Source: Segniliparus rotundus DSM 44985 (lineage in GTDB: Bacteria > Actinomycetota > Actinomycetes > Mycobacteriales > Mycobacteriaceae). Taken from it: DNA of 64,000 bases. The stretch covers positions 310,001-374,000 of the forward strand of contig NC_014168.1 of assembly GCF_000092825.1 (NCBI RefSeq), in the 5' to 3' direction. The translations under genes were made by a program, and so were the position numbers. Positions 17,593 through 26,170 of this stretch are shown one piece after another. Each line of letters opens with the position of its first letter. Position 1 is the first letter of the stretch. The notes under the pieces are model-generated. The model worked only from the letters and a program-made list of their open reading frames with translations, was not told the DNA's origin and made no database searches.

Positions 17593-18423
17593 TCAGCTCA
17601 GGAGCGCGCGGAACGCGTTGACCGGATTGCGTTCGACGGCGCTCGCGTCCAGGGGCGCGGCCCCCGGTAAGGACGCGTCGGGGTCGGCGAACGCCGCGTA
17701 GGTCTTGTCCTTGGCCAATGTGGCGAGCAACCAGCCGGTGAGCTGCGCGTGCGCCACGCTCCGCCCCGCGCCGAGGTCGAGTTCGAACCAGCCCCGAGGG
17801 CCGCGCCGTTCCGGCAAGTCCTCCGGCGCGAAGTCGGGAATGGCGCGCAGCGCCGCGACAGCGCCCCAGGCGAGCGCGAGTTCGGTCGCGTTCGAGGTGA
17901 GCGAAAGCTCCTCCCCGACGGTGGTGAGGATCAAACCGGCAGCGGCCACGTCCTCGGCGGCCTGGACCGTCGCTGCTGTGGTCTTGCTCGGCCACAGTGC
18001 CGCGACGGCCGCCACGCTGGGGTCTTTCGCCGCGGCGAGCACTGAGGCCGAAGCCCCGAGGCCATGCCCGACGAGCCCGACCCGCTGCGCCCGCGCCTGG
18101 TTCGCGCCGATGCTGGCGGCGCGGACAATCTCCACGGCCCGGCTCAGGTCAGCCGCGAAATCCTTGTCGCTGGCGAACAGGCCGCGGTGCGCGCTCGGCG
18201 CAGCCACGATGAAACCCCACGAAGCAAGATGGCGCAAGGTGCGATGGTAACGCTTGGGATGCGCCATCCAACCATGCGCGAACACGATGGCGGGCAGATT
18301 CGAGCCGCTCACCGGGGAGAACACAAGCCCAGGCAGCCCGGCGGCTCCGAGATCGCCGCGCGCCACTCGGTTCGGCCCGGTGCGGGCCAAGCGGGCAAGC
18401 AGCGGTTTCGGATTTTTCGCCAT
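17593..18423 (-). CDS. Alpha/beta-hydrolase-fold protein lacking the nucleophile serine (Rv3438-like)
   Basis: This 276-aa protein has an alpha/beta-hydrolase fold. An oxyanion-type VFAHGW loop lies at 47-52, and the nucleophile elbow VGLVGHGLGASAS is at about 115-127. Gly121 occupies the position of the catalytic serine in GxSxG, so ordinary esterase chemistry looks impossible. As I recall, the mycobacterial relative Rv3438 has the same substitution, so this is a family trait and not decay. The gene converges on the ESX trio and diverges from the membrane protein at 18442. A -10 TAGGAT lies 6 nt before its ATG. Confidence 0.8.
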   Translation of the reverse strand: MAKNPKPLLARLARTGPNRVARGDLGAAGLPGLVFSPVSGSNLPAIVFAHGWMAHPKRYHRTLRHLASWGFIVAAPSAHRGLFASDKDFAADLSRAVEIVRAASIGANQARAQRVGLVGHGLGASASVLAAAKDPSVAAVAALWPSKTTAATVQAAEDVAAAGLILTTVGEELSLTSNATELALAWGAVAALRAIPDFAPEDLPERRGPRGWFELDLGAGRSVAHAQLTGWLLATLAKDKTYAAFADPDASLPGAAPLDASAVERNPVNAFRALLS

Positions 18424-18428
18424 GGACG

Positions 18429-18435
18429 TATCCTA
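18429..18435. promoter_or_regulatory. Shared bidirectional -10 for two leaderless genes
   Basis: The 7-mer TATCCTA reads TATCCT on the plus strand (18429-18434) and TAGGAT on the minus strand (18435-18430). Each is 6-7 nt from a start codon: minus ATG at 18423, plus ATG at 18442. The whole intergenic space is 18 bp, so both transcripts would be leaderless and their polymerase sites mutually exclusive. Confidence 0.55.
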
Positions 18436-18441
18436 GCGCGG

Positions 18442-18774
18442 ATGAGCAAGGCCGAGAAGAGCATCACCTGGACGCTCTGGGCGCTCTTGCTCATCGCCAG
18501 CACGGCCGTCGGTGTTTTCGGCTTGGTGATCGGGACCATCGACGTCGTCCTCGTCATCATCGGGGCCGCCAACGGCCAAGACGTGGACGGCTGGGCCTCG
18601 CTGGCGTGGTACTTCGTGTGCGGCGCGCTGCTCGTGGCGCTGCCCTGGTCGATCCTCGGCGCGGTCGTGGCCATGGCCCGGCGGCGAAAGCGCGTGTGGT
18701 TTTGGCCCGTCGCCGCGCTCGGCGTGGTGGTGCTGCTGGCGTCCGGGCTGGGACGCATGTGCGGTGTGCTCTAA
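18442..18774 (+). CDS. Small membrane protein (Rv3437 position)
   Basis: This 110-aa protein has three hydrophobic segments: WTLWALLLIASTAVGVFGLVIG, an amphipathic second around LAWYFVCGALLVALPWSILGAVVAM, and FWPVAALGVVVLLASGL near the end. A basic MARRRKR loop would face the cytoplasm. An upstream in-frame extension to 18064 lies antisense to the hydrolase gene and is not real. The ATG at 18442 follows a -10 by 7 nt. The gene corresponds by position to a mycobacterial membrane protein between glmM and glmS. Its function is unknown. Confidence 0.75.
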   Translation: MSKAEKSITWTLWALLLIASTAVGVFGLVIGTIDVVLVIIGAANGQDVDGWASLAWYFVCGALLVALPWSILGAVVAMARRRKRVWFWPVAALGVVVLLASGLGRMCGVL

Positions 18775-18828
18775 GACCGTGTCTCCCGCGCGGCCCGCAC
18801 GTCGTTAGGGATTTGCCTCGGATTCACC

Positions 18829-18834
18829 TAACCT
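18829..18834 (+). promoter_or_regulatory. -10 element for leaderless glmS
   Basis: TAACCT ends 7 nt before the glmS ATG and no ribosome site is present, so transcription likely starts at the start codon. Confidence 0.55.
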
Positions 18835-18841
18835 AGACGGC

Positions 18842-20692
18842 ATGTGCGGCATCATCGGCTACGTCGGGCACCGGCAAGCGAGTCCAGTCCTGATGGAAGC
18901 ATTACGCAGGATGGAATACCGGGGCTACGACAGCGCGGGGGTCGCCGTGGTCGCCGACGACCGCACCCTCGCCACGGCGAAGAAAGCCGGTCGCATCGCG
19001 AACCTGGAACGCGTGCTCGCCGCCATGCCGCAGGTCCCCGGCCAGCTCGGGATGGGCCACACCCGGTGGGCGACGCACGGTCGCCCCACCGACCGCAACG
19101 CCCACCCGCACCTCGACCCCGCCGGCCAGGTCGCGGTCGTGCACAACGGGATCATTGAGAACCATCTGCGTCTGCGCATGGAGCTGGAAGCGGAGGGTGT
19201 GGAATTCGCCAGCGACACCGACAGCGAGGTCGCCGTCCACCTCGTCGCGCGCGCGGTGGCCGACGGCCCGACAAAGGGCGACTTCGTCGCGAGCGTCCGC
19301 TCGGTCGTGCAGCGCCTGCACGGGGCCTTCACCCTGGTGTTCGCCCACGCCGAGCATCCGGGGACGATTGTCGCCGCACGGCGCTCCACCCCGCTCATCC
19401 TCGGCGTCGGCCAGGGCGAGATGTTCCTCGCCTCGGATGTCGCGGCTTTCATCGAGCACACCCGCGAGGCGGTCGAGCTCGGCCAGGACGAAGTCGTGGC
19501 CATCACCTGCGACGGCTACCAGATCTGGTCCTTCGGCGGCGAACAGCGCACCGGCAAGCCGTTCCACATCGACTGGGACCTCGCGGCGGCGGAGAAAAGC
19601 GGCTACGAGCATTTCATGCTCAAAGAGATCGCCGAACAGCCCCAGGCCATCGCCGACACCCTCCTCGGCCACTTCGACGGGGGGCGGGTTGTGCTCGACG
19701 AGCAGCGCTTCACCGACCAGGACCTGCGGGACGTGGACAAGATCTTCGTCGTCGCCTGCGGCTCCGCGCACCTTTCGGGGCTCATCGCCAAATACGCCAT
19801 CGAGCACTGGACCCGGCTGCCGGTGGAGGTGGAGCTCGCGAGCGAATTCCGCTACCGAGACCCGGTGTTGGACAGCTCCACCCTGGTGCTCGCCATCTCG
19901 CAGTCCGGGGAAACCCTCGACACCCTCGAAGCGGTCCGGCACGCCAAAGAACAAGGCGCGAAAGTCCTCGCCATCTGCAACACCAATGGCGCGCAAATCC
20001 CCCGTGAAGCGGACGGGGTGCTGTACACGCACGCCGGCCCCGAGATCGCCGTCGCGTCCACCAAGGGCTTCATCACCCAGGTCGTCGCGAACTACCTCGT
20101 CGGCCTCGCCCTGGCGGGGGCGAGGGGCACCAAATACCCCGACGAGGTCGCCCGCGAGATCGCCGAACTCGAAGCCATCCCGGACCTTTTGCGCCATGTG
20201 CTGGGCCAGATGGAGCCGGTGCGCGAACTCGCCACACAGCTCTCCGGGGCCTCGACGATCCTGTTCCTCGGCCGCCACATGGGGTACCCGGTGGCGCTCG
20301 AAGGGGCGTTGAAGCTCAAAGAGCTCGCGTACATGCACGCGGAAGGCTTCGCCGCTGGCGAGCTCAAACACGGGCCGATCGCCCTGGTCGAAGAGGGCGT
20401 GCCGATCGTGGTCGTCGCACCGCCGGTCAAGTCCATGCTGCACGCGAAAGTGCTCAGCAACATCCAGGAGGTCCAGGCGCGCGGGGCGCGGACCATCGTC
20501 ATCGCGGAAGAGGGCGACGACGCGGCGGCGCCGCACGCCGACCACCTTTTTACCGTGCCCGCCGTGTCCACGCTCTGGCAGCCGCTGCTCGCGGTCGTCC
20601 CGTTGCAGGTCTTCGCGGCCCAGGTCGCCATTGCTCGGGGCCTTGATGTGGACAAGCCGCGCAACCTCGCGAAATCTGTCACGGTCGAGTAG
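18842..20692 (+). CDS. glmS: Glutamine-fructose-6-phosphate aminotransferase
   Basis: This 616-aa enzyme makes glucosamine-6-phosphate from fructose-6-phosphate and glutamine, the first step to UDP-GlcNAc. Cys2 (MCGIIGYVG) becomes the N-terminal nucleophile of the glutaminase domain, which runs to about 235. Two SIS sugar-isomerase domains follow, marked by VVACGSAHLSG, ISQSGETLDTLEAV and the C-terminal GLDVDKPRNLAKSVTVE. It lies close to glmM, which uses its product. The mRNA is probably leaderless. Confidence 0.97.
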   Translation: MCGIIGYVGHRQASPVLMEALRRMEYRGYDSAGVAVVADDRTLATAKKAGRIANLERVLAAMPQVPGQLGMGHTRWATHGRPTDRNAHPHLDPAGQVAVVHNGIIENHLRLRMELEAEGVEFASDTDSEVAVHLVARAVADGPTKGDFVASVRSVVQRLHGAFTLVFAHAEHPGTIVAARRSTPLILGVGQGEMFLASDVAAFIEHTREAVELGQDEVVAITCDGYQIWSFGGEQRTGKPFHIDWDLAAAEKSGYEHFMLKEIAEQPQAIADTLLGHFDGGRVVLDEQRFTDQDLRDVDKIFVVACGSAHLSGLIAKYAIEHWTRLPVEVELASEFRYRDPVLDSSTLVLAISQSGETLDTLEAVRHAKEQGAKVLAICNTNGAQIPREADGVLYTHAGPEIAVASTKGFITQVVANYLVGLALAGARGTKYPDEVAREIAELEAIPDLLRHVLGQMEPVRELATQLSGASTILFLGRHMGYPVALEGALKLKELAYMHAEGFAAGELKHGPIALVEEGVPIVVVAPPVKSMLHAKVLSNIQEVQARGARTIVIAEEGDDAAAPHADHLFTVPAVSTLWQPLLAVVPLQVFAAQVAIARGLDVDKPRNLAKSVTVE

Positions 20693-20723
20693 CCGCCCGC
20701 CTGCCTGCCGCGGCGCGACCGAT

Positions 20724-20729
20724 TAGGGT
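20724..20729 (+). promoter_or_regulatory. -10 element for nnrD
   Basis: TAGGGT lies 8 nt before the nnrD ATG at 20738. There is no ribosome site between them, suggesting a leaderless transcript. Confidence 0.45.
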
Positions 20730-20737
20730 GGACCCTG

Positions 20738-22276
20738 ATGCCTTCTTATTATCCGGCGGCCCTGGTCAAACGGGCGGACGAGTCGTTGATCCGAGCGCTC
20801 GCCCCTGGGGTTCCGATGCGCCGCGCCGCGTTCGGCCTGGCGCAGGTGGTTTTGCGCGAACTGCGCGATCATGCCGGGGGCGCGGTCGGCCAGAAGGTTT
20901 GGTTGGTCGTCGGCGTCGGGGACAATGGCGCTGACGCGCTCTGGGCAGGGGCGTTCCTCAAACGCCGGGGCGTGGACGTGCGTGCGCTGCTGCTGAACCC
21001 GCGGCGCGCGCACCCTGCGGGCCTGGCCGCGTTCCGCCGCGCTGGCGGGAAATTCGTCGACGACGTGCCCGACGCGCCCGCCCCGTTCGGCGGCGGGCCC
21101 GGACGCGGCGTTGTGGTGGACGGGGTGGTCGGTTTGTCCGGGAAGGGGCCATTGCGCGGGCACGCTGCGGAGATTTTCAGCAGGCCCAGCGGGCATCGGG
21201 TCGTCGCAGTGGACCTTCCGAGCGGCGTCGACCCGGACACCGGGGCGGTGGCCGGGCCTGCCGTCACAGCGGATGTGACGGTGGCGATGGGGGTGTTCAA
21301 ACAGGCCCATGCCCTCAACCCTGGGCGCTGCGGCCGGTTGGAACTGGTCGACATCGGTTACCCGGAAGCCGGTTTCGGCCCGTTGGGCGTGCTCGACGGG
21401 GCGCGCGGCCTGACCGCGTTGGGGCAGGAGCGCCTCGCGGCTCTGCTGCCGGCGCCGGGACCGGGGGACGACAAATACACGCAGGGCGTGCTCGGCGTCG
21501 TCGCCGGATCGCCGACATACCCCGGAGCCGGGGCGCTCTGCGCCTCGGGGGCGCTGGCGACGACCTCGGGCATGGTGCGAGCCGTGGGCCCAGGCGCGAA
21601 AGCGCTCGTCGCCGTGCATCCGGAACTTGTGGTGAGCGAGGACGTCGAATCGACGGGACGGGTGAACGCCTGGGTTCTCGGCCCGGGCGCGGACGAGTCC
21701 ACGCGCGCGCTGCTGTTGCGCGCGCTGGCCACGGATCTGCCGGTCGTCGCGGACGCCAGCGCGCTGCGCCTGGTCCCCGACGCGATCAAACGCCGGTCCG
21801 CGCCGACGGTCGTCACCCCGCACGAGCGGGAGTTCGAAGCGTTCGCGGGCCGCCCGGTCGGTGCCGACCGGGCGGCTGCCGCAGCGGCGTTGGCGACCGA
21901 GTGCGGGGCGACAGTGCTGCTCAAAGGCCACGTCACGATCATCGCGGAGCCGGGCGGGCAGGTTCTGGTGAACATCGCGGGGAATTCTTGGGCGGCCACT
22001 GCGGGCTCGGGCGATGTGCTTTCCGGCATGATCGGCGCATTGCTCGCCTCGGCGGCCGCCGAGCACGCGGCCCCTGTCGCCGCTGCGATCCACAGTCGCG
22101 CCGCGGCCCTCGCCGCGGGCGCCGAGCCCGGAGCCCCGATCACCGCCAGCGCGCTCGCCGCGCGCATTCCCGACGCCATCCGCTCCGCGCGCGCGAGCGG
22201 GCTTGCGCGGCGGACTCCCAGCGTGCGGGCCGCGGGGCGGACAGGCGATGGCAACGCGATAGGGTCATACCCATGA
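20738..22276 (+). CDS. nnrD: Bifunctional NAD(P)HX epimerase / ADP-dependent dehydratase
   Basis: This 512-aa protein joins two repair domains. The N-terminal YjeF_N epimerase (about 1-210) has VVGVGDNGADALWAGAFLKRRG and VVAVDLPSGVDPDTG. The C-terminal carbohydrate-kinase-like dehydratase (about 225-490) has VLGPGADE, the ATP-binding VTPHEREFEAF, and the catalytic GSGDVLSGMIGALLA. Together they regenerate NAD(P)H from hydrated forms. The gene ends with an ATGA overlap into alr, matching the mycobacterial order. In the usual GGNNGGDG loop this protein has GDNGADA, one glycine fewer. Confidence 0.93.
   Translation: MPSYYPAALVKRADESLIRALAPGVPMRRAAFGLAQVVLRELRDHAGGAVGQKVWLVVGVGDNGADALWAGAFLKRRGVDVRALLLNPRRAHPAGLAAFRRAGGKFVDDVPDAPAPFGGGPGRGVVVDGVVGLSGKGPLRGHAAEIFSRPSGHRVVAVDLPSGVDPDTGAVAGPAVTADVTVAMGVFKQAHALNPGRCGRLELVDIGYPEAGFGPLGVLDGARGLTALGQERLAALLPAPGPGDDKYTQGVLGVVAGSPTYPGAGALCASGALATTSGMVRAVGPGAKALVAVHPELVVSEDVESTGRVNAWVLGPGADESTRALLLRALATDLPVVADASALRLVPDAIKRRSAPTVVTPHEREFEAFAGRPVGADRAAAAAALATECGATVLLKGHVTIIAEPGGQVLVNIAGNSWAATAGSGDVLSGMIGALLASAAAEHAAPVAAAIHSRAAALAAGAEPGAPITASALAARIPDAIRSARASGLARRTPSVRAAGRTGDGNAIGSYP
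22260..22265 (+). promoter_or_regulatory. Possible internal -10 for alr
   Basis: TAGGGT inside the 3' end of nnrD lies exactly 7 nt before the alr ATG and repeats the spacing seen at nnrD itself. It could add an internal leaderless start. Confidence 0.35.
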
Positions 22277-23466
22277 TCCCCGCGGTGCAGGCGACGGTCG
22301 ACCATCATGCCATCGCGCACAATGTCCGGCTGCTCGCCCAGGCTTCGGCCCCGGCTCAGGTCATCGCGGTGCTCAAAGCCAATGCCTACGGGCATGGCGC
22401 TGTGCCGGTGGCGCGGACCGCCCTTGCCGCTGGCGCGGCTCAGATCGGCGTCGCGACCCTGGCCGAGGCATTCGAGCTGCGTCAAGGCGGGATCGAAGCC
22501 CCGATCATCGCATGGCTGCACGCCTTCGACCCAGACGAGGCCGTCGCCGTGTTCGCCGAGGCGATCGCTTCGGGGATCGAGCTGGGCGTTTCCACTTCGT
22601 CGCAGGTGCGCGCTGTGGCCGAGGCGGCTCTGCGGGCCGACCAGCTCGCCGTCGTCGCGGTGAAGGTGGACACGGGCTTGAACCGAGGGGGCTTCGCGCG
22701 CGGAGAGTGGCGCAAGGCCTTCGCCGATCTCGCGAACGCGGAGGCGGCCGGGGCGGTGCAGGTGCGCGGGGTGTTCAGCCACCTCGCCAACGCCGACCGG
22801 CCCGAATACCGCACCAACGCCGAACAGGCGAGGAGCCTGCGCGAAGCCGTCTCGTTCGCCCGCGCGGCGGGTTTGGCCCCCGAACTGGTGCACCTCGCCA
22901 ATTCCCCCGCAGTGCTCACCCGGCCGAAAGCACTGGTCAATGAGCTGCCTGTGTTCAACGCGACCCGTCCCGGCGTCGCGGTGTACGGGCTTTCCCCCAT
23001 TATGGGCCGGGATTTCGGGCTCATCCCGGCGATGACTTTGACGGCGCGGGTCGGGTTGACCAAACGGATCCACGCAGGCGACGGCGTCTCCTACGGGCAC
23101 GACTTCGTCGCCGCGTCCGACACGACACTGGCGCTTTTGCCCATCGGTTACGCGGACGGGCTGCAACGCGCGCTCGCGGGAAAATTCGAGGTGTCCATCG
23201 GCGGGCGGCGTTATCCGGGGGTGGGCCGGGTCTGCATGGACCAAGTGCTCGTCGATCTCGGGCCGGGCGAGCCGAAGGTGCGCGAGGGCGACACCGCGGT
23301 CCTGTTCGGGCCGGGCTCCGACGGGGAGCAGACGGCCGACGACTGGGCGCGGGCGGCGGGCACCATCAACTACGAGATCGTCACCCAGCTGCGCGGCCGC
23401 GTGCAACTGCGCCACATCCACCAACGCGAGCCCGTCGACCAACTGCGCCATACCCATCATGCCTGA
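22273..23466 (+). CDS. alr: Alanine racemase
   Basis: This 397-aa PLP enzyme interconverts L- and D-alanine for peptidoglycan. Lys35 in VLKANAYGHG carries PLP. The second-base tyrosine is in DGVSYGHDF, with RVCMDQVLVDLG and the C-terminal INYEIVTQLRGRV also present. A longer frame extends upstream inside nnrD, but ATG 22273 gives the normal length and begins the usual ATVDHHAIAHNVRLL. It overlaps nnrD by 4 bp and tsaE by 8 bp. Confidence 0.96.
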   Translation: MIPAVQATVDHHAIAHNVRLLAQASAPAQVIAVLKANAYGHGAVPVARTALAAGAAQIGVATLAEAFELRQGGIEAPIIAWLHAFDPDEAVAVFAEAIASGIELGVSTSSQVRAVAEAALRADQLAVVAVKVDTGLNRGGFARGEWRKAFADLANAEAAGAVQVRGVFSHLANADRPEYRTNAEQARSLREAVSFARAAGLAPELVHLANSPAVLTRPKALVNELPVFNATRPGVAVYGLSPIMGRDFGLIPAMTLTARVGLTKRIHAGDGVSYGHDFVAASDTTLALLPIGYADGLQRALAGKFEVSIGGRRYPGVGRVCMDQVLVDLGPGEPKVREGDTAVLFGPGSDGEQTADDWARAAGTINYEIVTQLRGRVQLRHIHQREPVDQLRHTHHA

Positions 23467-23896
23467 GCCGTCCGAGCGCGTTCTCGCGACTGCGCACGAA
23501 ACATTTTCCCTCGGTCACGAGCTGGCCGCGCAGCTGCGCGCCGGCGACGTGGTGGTGCTCGTCGGCCCGATGGGCGCGGGGAAGACCACGCTGACCCGAG
23601 GCATCGCGCACGGGCTCGGCGTCAGCGGCAGGGTGCAGTCGCCGAGTTTCGTCATTGTGCACACCCACCCCCCTGCCCAGGGCGGTCTCGCGCTGGCCCA
23701 TGTGGACGCGCAGCGGCTCGGCGGGCACGCCGAATTCCAGGCGTTGGAGCTGGAAGACGCCCTCGCGGCCGGGGTGGTCGTCGTCGAATGGGGCGAAGGG
23801 CACGCCGAAGGGCTGGGCTCTCGCGCGCTCGAAGTTCGGATCGAGCCCGACTGGGAGACCGACGTGCGCAGAATCAGCTGGTGGTGGCGACCATGA
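23459..23896 (+). CDS. tsaE: tRNA t6A biosynthesis ATPase TsaE
   Basis: This 145-aa P-loop protein has Walker A GPMGAGKTTLTRGIAHGLG, a switch region SPSFVIVHTHP, and LAHVDAQRL where the Walker-B-like aspartate sits. It ends with the EWGEG block seen in the family. It works with TsaB and TsaD, both encoded just downstream, to make N6-threonylcarbamoyladenosine at tRNA position 37. It overlaps alr by 8 bp. Confidence 0.94.
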   Translation: MPEPSERVLATAHETFSLGHELAAQLRAGDVVVLVGPMGAGKTTLTRGIAHGLGVSGRVQSPSFVIVHTHPPAQGGLALAHVDAQRLGGHAEFQALELEDALAAGVVVVEWGEGHAEGLGSRALEVRIEPDWETDVRRISWWWRP

Positions 23897-23939
23897 CCGA
23901 GCTGGGCCGCTCCATTCGGGCCGCTACACTTGAGCAGCC

Positions 23940-24647
23940 ATGCTTGCGCTGACTCTCGACACATCGACCTCGGACTCGTCCGTCGGGCTCGTGTTCTGGC
24001 CGCCTGGCGGAACCGGGTGGCGCACGCTGGGCGAGGAGCGGGTTCCGGGCAATGTCCACGTCGAACAACTGGCGCCGATGCTCGAACGTCGGCTTCGCGA
24101 GGCACGCGAGCGGCACGGGCAGGCAGGCGCGGTGCAGGCCGTTGTCGTCGGGCTCGGCCCCGGCCCGTACACCGGCCTGCGGATCGGGATCGCGACCGCC
24201 GCCGCGTACGGCGACGCGGCGGGGCTGCCGGTGCACGGGGTGTGCGGCCTCGACGCCGTCGCGCACGACGTCTCGCGCGCTGCCCCCGACGAGCAAGACC
24301 TGCTCGTCGTCGCGGACGCGAAACGCCGCGAGGTGTTTTGGGCCCGCTACCTCGGCGCGCGTCGGATCGGCCCGCTGGGGGTGTGCCCGCCAGCCGAACT
24401 GCCCGAACTGCTCGACGGCTGCGTCCCGCAGCTCGCCGCCGGGGCGACGCGCCTGTTGGACGGCACAGCGTTGCAGGACGTGCCGAGGTCCCCGGTCGCG
24501 GCGCCGTCCCCATGCGGCCTTGCCGCCGCCATCGCCCAGGAACTGCTTTCGGGGGCCGCGCCGGGCCCCCTGGCGCCGCTGTACTTGCGAGCGCCCGACG
24601 CCAAGCCCCCGGCCGCCCCTGCTGTGGCAAGGAATCTGACCGCATGA
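23940..24647 (+). CDS. tsaB: tRNA t6A biosynthesis scaffold TsaB
   Basis: This 235-aa protein has an ASKHA-type fold. It begins MLALTLDTSTSDSSVGLV and has the characteristic VVVGLGPGPYTGLRIGIATA block at about 67-86, then DAKRREVFWARY. It dimerises with TsaD and lacks the metal-binding histidines of that enzyme. A TACACT at 23925-23930 could supply an internal promoter with a very short leader. It ends with an ATGA overlap into rimI. Confidence 0.93.
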   Translation: MLALTLDTSTSDSSVGLVFWPPGGTGWRTLGEERVPGNVHVEQLAPMLERRLREARERHGQAGAVQAVVVGLGPGPYTGLRIGIATAAAYGDAAGLPVHGVCGLDAVAHDVSRAAPDEQDLLVVADAKRREVFWARYLGARRIGPLGVCPPAELPELLDGCVPQLAAGATRLLDGTALQDVPRSPVAAPSPCGLAAAIAQELLSGAAPGPLAPLYLRAPDAKPPAAPAVARNLTA

Positions 24648-25108
24648 CCGCGTGGGCGACTGTGGACGCGCTCAGAGAGGTCGATCTGCCTCGCGTCGTC
24701 GAGATCGACCAGCTGCTGTTCCAACAGGAGGGGCCGTGGACGCTCGCGATGTTCCAGGGCGACCTGAAGGCAGCCCACACGCGGTATTTCGCGGCGCGGG
24801 ATCTGCAAGGGGCCGTCCTCGGCTTCGCCGGGGTGGCGCTGCTCGCCGACGCCGCCGAAGTCATCACCATCGGTGTGGACCCGGTTGTGCAGCGCACCGG
24901 CGCGGGCAGGGCGTTGCTGGGCGCGCTGCTCTACGAAGCAGAGGGACGTGATGTTTTCTTGGAGGTCCGCGTGGACAACGAGCCCGCCATCGCGCTCTAC
25001 ACCGCGGAAGGGTTCGAAAAAGTCTCGGTGCGCAAGAACTACTACCGCCGCGTCGGCAAAGACGCGGTGGTGATGCGCCGCCCCGCGGAATTCGGCGGTG
25101 GCGCGTGA
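24644..25108 (+). CDS. rimI: GNAT N-acetyltransferase RimI
   Basis: This 154-aa GNAT protein has the acetyl-CoA-binding motif [15 protein letters not shown] and the C-terminal [30 protein letters not shown], which is the RimI signature. It acetylates protein N-termini, classically ribosomal S18. An upstream extension of the frame overlaps tsaB and is rejected. ATG 24644 has AAGGA about 10 nt upstream and overlaps tsaB by 4 bp. Its place between tsaB and tsaD is conserved across actinobacteria. Confidence 0.93.
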   Translation: MTAWATVDALREVDLPRVVEIDQLLFQQEGPWTLAMFQGDLKAAHTRYFAARDLQGAVLGFAGVALLADAAEVITIGVDPVVQRTGAGRALLGALLYEAEGRDVFLEVRVDNEPAIALYTAEGFEKVSVRKNYYRRVGKDAVVMRRPAEFGGGA

Positions 25109-26124
25109 TCGTTCTGGGGATCGAGTCCAGCTGCGACGAGACCGGCGCCGGGATCGTGCGGGTCGAGTCCGACGGGGCGCTGACCTTGCTCGCCGACGAG
25201 GTCGCGTCCAGTGTGCGGGAACATGTCCGGTTCGGCGGCGTCGTGCCCGAGATCGCAGCCCGCGCGCATTTGGAGGCGATGCGCCCGACCGTGCGCCGCG
25301 CGCTGCGCGCCGCGCAGATCGACAAACCCGACGCCGTGGCCGTGACCGTCGGCCCCGGCCTGGTCGGCCCGTTGTCGGTCGGGGTGGCTTCGGCCAAGGC
25401 ATACGCCCTCGCCTGGGGTGTGCCGCTGTACGCGGTGAACCATCTCGGCGGCCACATCGCGGTCGACCAGATCGAGCACGGGCCGTTGCCGCCCGCTGTG
25501 GCGCTGTTGGTGTCCGGCGGGCACACCCAGATCCTCAAGGCGCACAGCATGGTCGAGCCGCTGGTGGAGCTCGGAGCCACCGTGGACGACGCGGCGGGGG
25601 AGGCGTTCGACAAAGTCGCGCGGCTTTTGGGGCTCGGCTACCCCGGCGGGCCGGTGGTGGACGCGCTCGCGCAAACCGGCGACCCGGACGCGGTGCGGTT
25701 CCCGCGCCCGATGACCGGGCCGAAGGACGCGCGGTACGACTTCTCGTTCTCGGGGCTGAAAACGGCGGTCATCCGCTACCTGCAGGCCCACCCGGACGCG
25801 GAAAAAGCCGACGTGGCAGCGGGGTTCCAAGAGGCGGCCGCGGACGTGCTCACCGCGAAGGCCGTCGCCGCCGCGAAAGAGCACGGCGCGAGCACCCTGG
25901 TGCTCGGCGGCGGCGCGTGCGCGAACAGCCGGATTCGGGGGCTCGCGCAACAGCGGTGCGCGGCAGAGGGGATCGAGCTGCGGGTGCCGAGGCCGAGGTT
26001 GTGCACCGACAACGGCGCGATGATCGCGGCGTTCGGAGCCGGGTTCGCGGCGGCGGGCGCGAAGCCGTCGCCCTCGGACGTTGGGCCGTTGCCGGGCCTG
26101 GACGTGGGCGTGAGCCTGCTCTGA
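25105..26124 (+). CDS. tsaD: tRNA N6-adenosine threonylcarbamoyltransferase TsaD
   Basis: This 339-aa enzyme transfers threonylcarbamoyl to A37 of ANN-decoding tRNAs. It has the [12 protein letters not shown] start and the metal-binding HLGGH. It also has [25 protein letters not shown] and the late [16 protein letters not shown] 25105 overlaps rimI by 4 bp. In M. tuberculosis the next genes are groES-groEL1; here the next gene is a DUF3800 protein, so synteny breaks at 26124. Confidence 0.96.
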   Translation: MIVLGIESSCDETGAGIVRVESDGALTLLADEVASSVREHVRFGGVVPEIAARAHLEAMRPTVRRALRAAQIDKPDAVAVTVGPGLVGPLSVGVASAKAYALAWGVPLYAVNHLGGHIAVDQIEHGPLPPAVALLVSGGHTQILKAHSMVEPLVELGATVDDAAGEAFDKVARLLGLGYPGGPVVDALAQTGDPDAVRFPRPMTGPKDARYDFSFSGLKTAVIRYLQAHPDAEKADVAAGFQEAAADVLTAKAVAAAKEHGASTLVLGGGACANSRIRGLAQQRCAAEGIELRVPRPRLCTDNGAMIAAFGAGFAAAGAKPSPSDVGPLPGLDVGVSLL

Positions 26125-26158
26125 TCGTGTCGTGTGCCACAATTTCCCTTGGGAAAAT

Positions 26159-26164
26159 TATGCT
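26159..26164 (+). promoter_or_regulatory. -10 element for the DUF3800 gene
   Basis: TATGCT in an AT-rich patch lies 6 nt before the GTG at 26171. It supports an independent, leaderless transcript and this start choice. Confidence 0.5.
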
Positions 26165-26170
26165 TATGCG

